A DNA stretch of 64,000 nt. Source: Fictibacillus norfolkensis. GTDB taxonomy: Bacteria; Bacillota; Bacilli; Bacillales; Fictibacillaceae. Location of the stretch: positions 620,001 through 684,000 of the forward strand of contig NZ_JACSQM010000001.1 in assembly GCF_014836645.1 (NCBI RefSeq). Direction: 5' to 3'. Shown piece by piece: positions 16,856 through 23,617 of this stretch; position 1 is the stretch's first letter, and every line of letters begins with the position of its first letter. Both the position numbers and the translations under genes were made by a program. The notes under the pieces are model-generated. The model ran no database searches. It worked only from the letters and a program-made list of their open reading frames with translations, and had not been told where the DNA came from.

Positions 16856-18285
16856 AATTCCCTCTCCTTTCCTTTGCTGTAGTGTGTAGCCCATTGTTTA
16901 ATCTGAATCTGATCGATCTTCCCGTTCGCAAGATACGGAAACTCATCTAACACAATGATTTTATCCGGCCGCAATATGGGGTTTAGTGCCTGGTTGATCA
17001 TTCTTTTCAGTTGATTCTCTTCTTCTTCAGCAGCTTCGACAAACAATAGAAGAACGGCACCTTTCTTCTCATCTTCTATCGAGATGACTTTACTTTTGAT
17101 CCCTAAACGATCTTCGATCTCTTTTTCAATACTGGCAGGATAGATCAAATATCCGTTCCGTAGGATCTCTTCACCTAATCGGCCCACGATAAAGAGGTTT
17201 CCATGAGCGTCTAAGTAACCTAGGTCGTTCGTCTTGAACCATCCATCATGATAGACCTCGTCGGTCTTTTCCTGATCCTCAAAATAGCATTCCATCACAC
17301 CAGAAGATTGGACGAGAACTTCTCCTATCTCTAAGATCTCACTCTCTTTACCGTCAGAACGAGCGACTTTAAGTCTCACACCTTCGATCGGCTGCCCGCA
17401 TCCAAACTCAGGACCCTCAACGTTCAGAGCAACATTCCCCACTTCTGAGAGACCATAGCCATCCAAAAGCGGTTTATCCATCAAGCGTTCGAACTCATCA
17501 CTCAATTTTTTAGATAGTGGGGCTCCTCCGACACACCACATCCTTACGTTTGACTCTTTGATCACTTGAAGAGACTCTGCGCGCTTGTTCAACAACCGAT
17601 TGAATACATAATAGGTAGAGGGAATTCCATCAACGACTGTCACTTTTTTATCGATGATCGCTTTCACGATACTTCTGATATCTTTATAGTTACATAGAAC
17701 AAGATCACACTTTTCTAGCCACCAGATAAAGAGGATAGACAGACCATAAAAATGCGTAAATGGGATCAAAGGCAGAAGAACATCTTCACGGTAGTATCGC
17801 ATCCTCTTCATCGTTGATTCGATATTAGATACGAAAGACCCACCTGATTTTACGATGCCTTTCGGGTTTCCTGTAGAACCTGAAGTGTAAAGGATCAGTG
17901 CATCTTTTAACGTCATCCATCCTTCGATGGAGAGCTCATCCGTTTTCCTAGAAATCCTTTTCTCATGTGTCGGCATCGTGATGTGGATCAAAGCATCAGA
18001 AAAAGGAACGAGTCGATCGGTGATCGAACATTTACACTTGGACTCTAACGCGATCCTCGTGACTTCTTCTCCGTTTACCAAACAATCTACTAAAACAATC
18101 GAACACTTTATCTCTATCAAAGCAAACACCGTAACCATATAAGAGAACGAGTTCTCCATAGACAATAGGACACGATCTTCTGCCTTTATCCCTCTAGCGG
18201 TCAAATAATCGACACAGCTCCATACTTCTTGAAGAAACATTCCATAAGAGTATGTACTGTCTGGTGTAAAAATTTCACGGTTCAT
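16843..18285 (-). CDS. AMP-dependent acyl/aryl ligase (ANL superfamily)
   Basis: This 480-residue adenylating enzyme has no carrier domain fused to it. The motifs LILYTSGSTGNPKGIVKSGG (P-loop), DGYGLSEVG, GWFKTNDLGYLDAHGNLFIVGR and the late lysine in YLANGKIDQIQ are all present. It activates a carboxylic acid as acyl-AMP and passes it to CoA or to the ACP. Within the type II PKS operon it could load the starter acid or activate the finished chain for the reductase encoded next. It lies 3 bp after the second acyltransferase gene. Confidence 0.88.
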   Translation of the reverse strand: MNREIFTPDSTYSYGMFLQEVWSCVDYLTARGIKAEDRVLLSMENSFSYMVTVFALIEIKCSIVLVDCLVNGEEVTRIALESKCKCSITDRLVPFSDALIHITMPTHEKRISRKTDELSIEGWMTLKDALILYTSGSTGNPKGIVKSGGSFVSNIESTMKRMRYYREDVLLPLIPFTHFYGLSILFIWWLEKCDLVLCNYKDIRSIVKAIIDKKVTVVDGIPSTYYVFNRLLNKRAESLQVIKESNVRMWCVGGAPLSKKLSDEFERLMDKPLLDGYGLSEVGNVALNVEGPEFGCGQPIEGVRLKVARSDGKESEILEIGEVLVQSSGVMECYFEDQEKTDEVYHDGWFKTNDLGYLDAHGNLFIVGRLGEEILRNGYLIYPASIEKEIEDRLGIKSKVISIEDEKKGAVLLLFVEAAEEEENQLKRMINQALNPILRPDKIIVLDEFPYLANGKIDQIQIKQWATHYSKGKERELWVT

Positions 18286-18288
18286 CTC

Positions 18289-19200
18289 TTACTTCACGGC
18301 TCCTGACGTAAACACGTTGTCTGGTCCAACGTCGATCGTTTGTATCTGATTTTTAAGCAACTGACTGAAAAGGTTCTTTGGACCGATCACGTATATTTTT
18401 TCAAGACCGAGTTGATCGATTCTGCCCTTTACAAGATCCCAACGTACGGGGTTGTCATACCCATCTAGTATGGTCTGTTTGAACTCATCAGGATCTGTGA
18501 TCAGAGCTCCGTTCACGTCTGATATGAACGTTCCATGGATCGGCTTAAAATCAACTTGCTCAAAAACACTATTCTTGAGTTTTTGGTTCAGTTCTCTTAA
18601 CTGTTTGCTGTGGATCGGCTGGTTCATCGTGTGAAGAGAAAAACATTTGGGCTTGTGGTTGAGCTCTTCCTTCAATTCATCGATCACAACTTTAGGGCCA
18701 CACAGACAGACCACTTTTTCAAGATAACCTGCAAGTTCTAAATACTTCCCTCTTTGGGTGAACGACTGGATGAGGTCGTTCGCTTCATGAAGTGATAAGT
18801 TATAAACAAAATGAGTCTGGAAATCACCTTCTAGATTGAGATAGAAATCTTTTGATACTTTGCCCGATTCATGAGTGAGCCACATAGCTTCTTCATACGT
18901 TAGTGATTTCGTATACACAGCTGCTCCTAACACGCCAAAGCTAGGGCCGATCGCAACGTTAGGTTCGACTCCATACCGATCTTTAAAATGATCGAGTAGA
19001 GCGATAGAATTCGCTAAGAACGCACTCTCATACACTTCATAGTCTCTCTCACCCGCTTTTTTAAAAGCATCAATCAGTGAGTACCCGATCACATCACTCG
19101 CCTCTTGAAAACGTTTGATCGCAAAAGGACTATGGTGGATGAATTCTTTCACTTCACTGTACGAAGAAGGAGCAAGTCCTGGTAAAAGAATGGCTTCCAT
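18289..19200 (-). CDS. FabD-like acyltransferase or acyl hydrolase, second of a tandem pair
   Basis: This 303-residue protein has the FabD/AT fold. The nucleophile elbow, normally GHSxG, reads AIGPSFGVLGA, so the serine is present but the preceding histidine is proline. A candidate catalytic histidine occurs in MNQPIHSKQL. The N-terminal oxyanion motif GQGS is missing (LPGLAPSS). It resembles its neighbour (19203-20147) only distantly. In trans-AT systems such pairs often consist of one malonyl transferase and one proofreading acyl hydrolase; the same division is possible here but unproved. It starts 2 bp after the neighbour's stop. Confidence 0.78.
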   Translation of the reverse strand: MEAILLPGLAPSSYSEVKEFIHHSPFAIKRFQEASDVIGYSLIDAFKKAGERDYEVYESAFLANSIALLDHFKDRYGVEPNVAIGPSFGVLGAAVYTKSLTYEEAMWLTHESGKVSKDFYLNLEGDFQTHFVYNLSLHEANDLIQSFTQRGKYLELAGYLEKVVCLCGPKVVIDELKEELNHKPKCFSLHTMNQPIHSKQLRELNQKLKNSVFEQVDFKPIHGTFISDVNGALITDPDEFKQTILDGYDNPVRWDLVKGRIDQLGLEKIYVIGPKNLFSQLLKNQIQTIDVGPDNVFTSGAVK

Positions 19201-19202
19201 CG

Positions 19203-20147
19203 TTACACCTCCTCTTTAATAACACTATTAAGTTTGTTGTTTATCTCTTCTGCCGTAAGATACGTCTCGACTTCAAACGGGATATCCGTGAACTGTAAAG
19301 ATTTCGTGATAAAGTTCCCCGGACCGAGTACGACCAACCGTCGCACACCATCGCTCCAGAGACGCTGTAGACAGCGATACCACTGGACACTTCTTGTATA
19401 CTGTCCGACGATCTCGTTCATGACCTCTTCTTTTGTCAGAAGGAGATTTCCGTCAACGTTACTAACGAGTGGATGATCAGGATCACGAAAGATAGCTTTT
19501 GGCATGAACTGTTCATGAAAACGGTCCACAACGTTCTGTAATAATGAACAGTGTCCTGGTGGTCCGAAAGGAATCGTTACCCCGAGTCCCCCTTGAGGAA
19601 CGACGAGCTGGTTCAACTTTTCAAGACTCTTAACGTCACCGTTGATGATCATCTGGTTATGATTGGCGTACATACAAGGTTCAAGATACCCACCCTGCTG
19701 CCTGACCTCTTGCATAGCCAGTTCTAACTTTTCGACATCGATGTTATAAAAGAAGTAAACGCTATACCCTTTGTTCGCTTCATCTTGTTCTTCTAGTTCC
19801 ACCATGCTCTTCACCATTTGGATCGTAGTCCTGAAGTCGAGAGAACCACTGCAATGGATAGCAGTCATTTGACCGAGACTCGGTCCAAGATAGTAGGAGA
19901 TCTCTCCTAACTCACTTCTTAACATCTCAAAGAGCGCCGTACTCAATGTCACGATACTTGGCCTTGCTACTAGACCTCGATTTATTTCACTCTCGTCATC
20001 TGAGAAAAAATGTTTGACCAGATCGAGTGATAAGATGTCACTCGCTTCTTGAAACTTTCTTTGAACATGAGGGTACTGTTGATAGAGATCATAGAAGCTT
20101 TTCTCTTTGATCGCCATCAACGGTGGGAATAGAACCGCTGTTTTCAT
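19203..20147 (-). CDS. FabD-like malonyl-CoA:ACP acyltransferase, first of a tandem pair
   Basis: This FabD-fold protein of 314 residues has the active-site serine in YLGPSLGQMTA (GPSLG instead of GHSLG), the FabD motif YANHNQMIINGD, a candidate catalytic His in FGPPGHCSLL and the C-terminal VLGPGNFITKSL (family GPGxxLxxL). It probably supplies malonyl units to the discrete ACP. ATG 20147 is preferred over the GTG 9 bp upstream because spacing from AAAGAG is better. It is followed without a gap by the second acyltransferase. Which of the two loads extender units cannot be told from sequence. Confidence 0.82.
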   Translation of the reverse strand: MKTAVLFPPLMAIKEKSFYDLYQQYPHVQRKFQEASDILSLDLVKHFFSDDESEINRGLVARPSIVTLSTALFEMLRSELGEISYYLGPSLGQMTAIHCSGSLDFRTTIQMVKSMVELEEQDEANKGYSVYFFYNIDVEKLELAMQEVRQQGGYLEPCMYANHNQMIINGDVKSLEKLNQLVVPQGGLGVTIPFGPPGHCSLLQNVVDRFHEQFMPKAIFRDPDHPLVSNVDGNLLLTKEEVMNEIVGQYTRSVQWYRCLQRLWSDGVRRLVVLGPGNFITKSLQFTDIPFEVETYLTAEEINNKLNSVIKEEV

Positions 20148-20163
20148 CACTACCACTCTTTCT

Positions 20164-20916
20164 TTACATTAATCCGCCGTCAACGACTAGCGTTTGGCCG
20201 GTAATATACTTTGATTTAGAAGATGCTAAGAAGGATACGGCTTCTGCGATATCATTCACTTCACCGAGGTGCCCCATCGCGATCTTCTTGTGGAACGCGT
20301 TCATCTGGTCTTCCGGGATACGGTCTACCATGCCGGTGTTCTCGATGTAACCTGGCGCCACAGCGTTTACTCGTACTTGAAAACGAGCATATTCTTTCGC
20401 TAATGATCGAGTGAGTCCGATGACACCCGCTTTACTCGCACTATAAGCACTTAGTCTCTCCATCCCAACGAGTCCTGCTAAAGAGGCGATGTTGATGATA
20501 GATCCCTTCTGCGCCGTCAGCATATGCAAGGAAACCGCATGAATACAGTTGATCGTGCCCATGATGTTCGTTTGGATGATCTCTTCCCATTTGTCGAGTG
20601 GGTTACTCGGGATCAAAGCGCCACCGTAACTGACACCAGCATTATTCACGAGAACATCGATCTTCTTATACCTCTTGATGATTCGTCCGACTGCTTCTTC
20701 GATCGCTCCACTGTCGTTAACATCCATCTTTTCATAGGAGACGTTGTGGTTCCCCGTTTCTTCTCTGATCTCACGAACGATTCTTTCGATCTCTTCGATT
20801 GAACTTCGGTATCCTAAGACGACACTCGCGCCAAGAGAAGCAAAATGAGATGCCATTCCTTTTCCTATACTCTTATTGGCCCCTGTGATGACAACGACTT
20901 CATCATTCCACTTCAT
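20164..20916 (-). CDS. Ketoreductase, FabG-like short-chain dehydrogenase
   Basis: This NAD(P)H-dependent 3-oxoacyl-ACP reductase of 250 residues has the classic SDR layout: cofactor motif TGANKSIGKGMA, LVNNAGVSYGG, catalytic Ser in IINIASLAG, YSASK with Tyr and Lys, and the closing GQTLVVDGGLM. It reduces the beta-keto group after each condensation in the type II system. The start at ATG 20916 is preceded by AAAGGTG and overlaps the GNAT stop; a GTG 9 bp upstream is less likely. No enoyl reductase accompanies it anywhere in the cluster. Confidence 0.9.
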   Translation of the reverse strand: MKWNDEVVVITGANKSIGKGMASHFASLGASVVLGYRSSIEEIERIVREIREETGNHNVSYEKMDVNDSGAIEEAVGRIIKRYKKIDVLVNNAGVSYGGALIPSNPLDKWEEIIQTNIMGTINCIHAVSLHMLTAQKGSIINIASLAGLVGMERLSAYSASKAGVIGLTRSLAKEYARFQVRVNAVAPGYIENTGMVDRIPEDQMNAFHKKIAMGHLGEVNDIAEAVSFLASSKSKYITGQTLVVDGGLM

Positions 20917-21553
20917 GAAGTTCACCTTTTGTCACGAGGTCAGGAAACGTGTTCTTCAGCCAATAGCCGTTCATGTACTCATAGAGTTCTTCACGAATCT
21001 TTTGTTTCTCCTCACGAGGAATACTGTCTTCTGGCATGTTCTGTTCATCTTGGTAATACTCATCTCTTAATATGGAAGAGACGATCGCATCATGGTACTC
21101 ACCGTCTAAGAAGAAATAATCCCGTAGGATCCCTTCGATGACGACTTTGTTCTTGAGTAGGAATCGGACAGATCTTAAGTTATGTAACCCGTTGATGAAC
21201 TGGACTTTATGCGCGTTCTTGAAATGGAAAAGGTAGTCCATGATCAAGATCGATGCTTCTGCTCCATAACCGGAATCCCAAAGATCCGGATCACCGATTA
21301 CTCCACCTAAAAGATAACTTCCTTCATACTTTTGAGGCTGCCATGATACGAACCCGATCTTCTTATCTTCGTGTGTGAGGACCATCGCATAGCGGGTATT
21401 GCCATGCTTGATATCCTGTTTGACCTCTTCTGTAGTCGCAAAGTCTTGGGACCCTCTCGCTAGTGCACTGGTCTTAGACGGTACGACCCATTGTGAGAAC
21501 AACGCATAATCTTCTTCTTCAAGTGGTCTTAGTTTCACAAAATTACCTTTCAT
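20903..21553 (-). CDS. GNAT-family N-acetyltransferase (RimJ/RimL type)
   Basis: This 216-residue acyl-CoA-dependent N-acyltransferase has the acetyl-CoA pyrophosphate loop in DSGYGAEASIL and the C-terminal LLKNKVVIEGILRDYFFLDGEYHD typical of RimJ/RimL relatives. It is the first gene of the PKS operon. I chose ATG 21553 because AAGGAGATATAC precedes it. It may acylate an amine of the peptide part (for example a side chain or N-terminal amine), or serve self-protection by inactivating the product; nothing distinguishes these. The operon's shared regulatory element lies about 75 bp upstream. Confidence 0.85.
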   Translation of the reverse strand: MKGNFVKLRPLEEEDYALFSQWVVPSKTSALARGSQDFATTEEVKQDIKHGNTRYAMVLTHEDKKIGFVSWQPQKYEGSYLLGGVIGDPDLWDSGYGAEASILIMDYLFHFKNAHKVQFINGLHNLRSVRFLLKNKVVIEGILRDYFFLDGEYHDAIVSSILRDEYYQDEQNMPEDSIPREEKQKIREELYEYMNGYWLKNTFPDLVTKGELHEVE

Positions 21554-21625
21554 GTATATCTCCTTTCTTTGTTTGAGCGTAAAACTTTGCATGTTCATCA
21601 TAAGAAAAGAGAAGGGCTAAAACAC

Positions 21626-21640
21626 CCGTAAATCACGCAA
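21626..21640 (-). promoter_or_regulatory. Cluster regulatory element, copy 3 (upstream of the type II PKS operon)
   Basis: Minus-strand reading: TTGCGT-GAT-TTACGG. Compared with copy 4 (TTGCGG-AAA-TTACGG), the second hexamer is identical and the first differs at one base. It sits between the LuxR-gene terminator and the GNAT start codon. Confidence 0.65.
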
Positions 21641-21649
21641 TCCATACTA

Positions 21650-21684
21650 AAAAAATGAGCCCCCGTGAAGGGACTCATTTTAAC
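21650..21684 (-). terminator. Rho-independent terminator of the peptide-LuxR unit
   Basis: An imperfect stem (AAAATGAG-CCC paired with GGG-CTCATTTT, with one internal mismatch) is followed by TTTTTTTAGT on the minus strand. It lies directly after the LuxR-type gene and separates it from the PKS operon. Confidence 0.75.
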
Positions 21685-21687
21685 GTT

Positions 21688-22341
21688 TTATAATATAGAT
21701 TGAATCGCAGGGGTGGATCCTGAAAACTTACAGATAAGATTCGCTTTTGTGATTTTCACAGCGAGTCCGACGCGGGACTTTACTCTTAATTTCTGCATAC
21801 TCGCAGCGATATGATATTCCACTGTCCGTTTGCTGAGATACAGAGTATCGGCGATCTGCTGGTTGGTTTTATCGTTGATTAGTTCTTCGACCACTTTTAG
21901 TTCCATCTCGGTTAACACAGAGATGAGGTCGATATCTTGATGAACATGAGAATCAAGATTGATCTCAGGCATGATATCGTTTCTATACTCTTCAGATATA
22001 TAAAATCCACCGTTCTGAATGACCAGTATTGCCTTTAAGAGCTCGTGGATGTTATCTCGATTGATGACGGCTTGCGTATTTTTGACATAGGAGAGAAGAT
22101 GTTTCTCTCCCTTCCCTACGAGTAAGATCTTCTTGCACTCTCCAAAATTGGTATGAATGAGATCACCTTTTGCAAGGTTCATAATGACTAGGTCAAAAGA
22201 ATTGGTAAAAACGGAATCTGAAAGAGATGATGAATGATTCAAATAATGGCAATGATATCCTCTTTTTGACAATAATTCGATCAACGAATGTGTATTCTTC
22301 CTATCTTTACTAAAGTCTACAAATAGTACTTTATTCCCCAT
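21688..22341 (-). CDS. LuxR/NarL-type regulator with a degenerate receiver domain
   Basis: This 217-residue protein has an N-terminal domain with the receiver fold (VLFVDFSKD, then FDLVIMNLAKGD), but the phospho-accepting aspartate is Asn (IMNLA), and only one of the two N-terminal acidic residues is present. It should therefore work without phosphorylation. The C-terminal LuxR helix-turn-helix is intact: LTEMELKVVEELIN, NQQIADTLYLSKRTVEYHI. NarL-type helices of the ComA group read TTGCGG, the hexamer repeated upstream of four operons here. It is preceded in the same transcript by a 42-codon secreted peptide gene and is followed by its own terminator. It is the best candidate for the cluster activator. 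Confidence 0.88.
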   Translation of the reverse strand: MGNKVLFVDFSKDRKNTHSLIELLSKRGYHCHYLNHSSSLSDSVFTNSFDLVIMNLAKGDLIHTNFGECKKILLVGKGEKHLLSYVKNTQAVINRDNIHELLKAILVIQNGGFYISEEYRNDIMPEINLDSHVHQDIDLISVLTEMELKVVEELINDKTNQQIADTLYLSKRTVEYHIAASMQKLRVKSRVGLAVKITKANLICKFSGSTPAIQSIL

Positions 22342-22372
22342 TAAATATCACCTCATACGTTGACACGTTTTC

Positions 22373-22501
22373 TTAGTGGTGTCCGATGATCGGGTCATCA
22401 ACCGGTCCATTTACTATTACTATAGCCTTATCTACCACCGGGTTACCGAATAGTAAGGTTAAAAGCATTGCTGCGTATACGAATTTTTTTAGTCTTTTCA
22501 T
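22373..22501 (-). CDS. Secreted pro-peptide, candidate quorum-sensing pheromone precursor
   Basis: This 42-codon gene has a perfect AAAGGAGG site 10-11 nt before the ATG. The product begins MKRLKKFVYAAMLLTLLFG, a short Sec-type signal sequence (basic n-region, hydrophobic core), followed by a 23-residue tail ending PVDDPIIGHH. This is the design of Phr, PapR and NprX pheromone precursors: export, trimming and re-import of a short C-terminal peptide. It is divergent from a gene for an RRNPP receptor (22614) and cotranscribed with the LuxR regulator (start 31 bp downstream). The tail resembles the NprX type only loosely (DPIIG against PDIVG). A candidate promoter, TTAACA-17-GATACT, lies upstream. 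Confidence 0.8.
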   Translation of the reverse strand: MKRLKKFVYAAMLLTLLFGNPVVDKAIVIVNGPVDDPIIGHH

Positions 22502-22613
22502 CCTATCTTTTCCTCCTTTGAAAGTATCTAGTATCATTATCAAATAAATATATGTTAAGTTATATATGCATTTACGCAGGTTTCTTACATAATTGTCATT
22601 TTTAGGAGGATAA
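22502..22613. promoter_or_regulatory. Divergent promoter region of pheromone and receptor genes
   Basis: This is a 112-bp AT-rich gap between divergent start codons. On the minus strand TTAACA and GATACT are separated by 17 bp and could be the -35 and -10 of the peptide gene. ATATAT-GTTAAGTT-ATATAT forms a simple dyad. A weak partial match to the cluster element (ACGCAG preceded by TTT) lies at 22571-22579. No PlcR box (TATGNAN4TNCATA) was found. Confidence 0.4.
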
Positions 22614-23615
22614 ATGAAACATATAGGTCAAAAAATTGAATGGATTCGTAAAAAGAACGGTTATTCTAGGCAATTTGTAGCTGAGAACATTTGTGACGAA
22701 TCTACCCTCTATCGGATAGAAAAATCCACTCAGTTGCCACGACTTGATGTCCTACAAAATATTTGCCAAAAATTAAATGTTTCTGTAGATTTTGTCCTGA
22801 CACCCGAAGAAGACTCCTCTGCGATCTACGTCTCAAAGATCAAAAAACTCTGCCGCGAAAGTTTATACCAACAAGACTTTAACTCCTTGCAATACGTGAT
22901 CGAAGAAGCTGAAAACTATATAAGAAAGAACAGCCATCAGTTAGATAAAAGTTTTATCCGTTTCATCGAGTGGCAGAAGGCGATTCTCTCTCATAAGATC
23001 GAGAAGTATCCTAAAAAAGCAGAGAGATCCTTACGAAAACTTCTAAACCATAAAGTGATCACAGAACTAGATATCAATATCGCAAACTCTCTGGCTATCA
23101 TTCTCATCGAAACGAAAGAATATGATGAAGCCGCCGTATTCTTATCAAAGGGTCTGGCTGCTTGGGAAACATTATTATCAGTAGAAGATAAGTCTCTGTA
23201 CCCTCGAGTGGCGTATAACATGGCGTATATCCACTATCTAAAAAAGCAATACGACGCGTGTATCGATCTGGCATACCGGCTACAATACTATCTATTAAGT
23301 AATCATCTGTTCTACTCAAAAGGAGAACTCTACCATCTGTTGGGGATTGTTTATGAAGTACAAAAAGATTATGAGAATGCCTATAAATATTTCACAGACG
23401 CGATTTCTGTCTTCTCTTTAGAAGGAAAGGAACTCTTTTTACTTCGTACTATGAGAGCGCTGGCTGAGGTTTGTTACTTAAAAGGAGACCGTGCTGAAGG
23501 AGATAAACTCGTTGCAGATTCTATAAGACGAATTGAAAGAATTGAAGATAAAGAGTTGGCAGAAACCTTATTAAAAAAGATAAAGCATACTGAGGAACAG
23601 TATGCTAAAAGATAA
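22614..23615 (+). CDS. RRNPP-family peptide-pheromone receptor and transcription regulator
   Basis: This 333-residue protein has an N-terminal XRE-type helix-turn-helix (about residues 5-60: IGQKIEWIRKKNGYSRQFVAE...TLYRIE) and a C-terminal array of TPR helices (about 90-325, for example YNMAYIHYLKKQYDACIDLA and HLLGIVYEVQKDYENAYKYF). This is the PlcR/NprR layout, in which the TPR groove binds a re-imported oligopeptide and switches DNA binding. AGGAGG precedes the ATG. The divergent neighbour encodes the matching secreted peptide. Position in the middle of the cluster, beside the LuxR gene, makes it the likely top of the regulatory chain. Its 3' end also contains a hairpin that can stop the opposite transcript. 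Confidence 0.9.
   Translation: MKHIGQKIEWIRKKNGYSRQFVAENICDESTLYRIEKSTQLPRLDVLQNICQKLNVSVDFVLTPEEDSSAIYVSKIKKLCRESLYQQDFNSLQYVIEEAENYIRKNSHQLDKSFIRFIEWQKAILSHKIEKYPKKAERSLRKLLNHKVITELDINIANSLAIILIETKEYDEAAVFLSKGLAAWETLLSVEDKSLYPRVAYNMAYIHYLKKQYDACIDLAYRLQYYLLSNHLFYSKGELYHLLGIVYEVQKDYENAYKYFTDAISVFSLEGKELFLLRTMRALAEVCYLKGDRAEGDKLVADSIRRIERIEDKELAETLLKKIKHTEEQYAKR
23566..23607 (-). terminator. Minus-strand terminator embedded in the receptor gene
   Basis: A perfect 9-bp stem AGCATACTG / CAGTATGCT with a 5-nt loop at 23584-23606 is followed on the minus strand by TTATCTTTTTTAATAAGG. It is placed to end the NRPS operon transcript inside the last codons of the convergent receptor gene; the two stop codons are 2 bp apart. 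Confidence 0.65.
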
Positions 23616-23617
23616 AT

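Noticed and set aside
22566..22579. Fifth copy of the cluster regulatory element in the pheromone/receptor promoter
   Set aside because: Only the ACGCAG part resembles the hexamer, and the partner hexamer mismatches at most positions with N3 spacing. It is too weak to count with the other four.
22502..22613. PlcR-type box (TATGNAN4TNCATA) for the RRNPP receptor
   Set aside because: No stretch fits the pattern; TATG and TATATA segments are present but with wrong inner bases.
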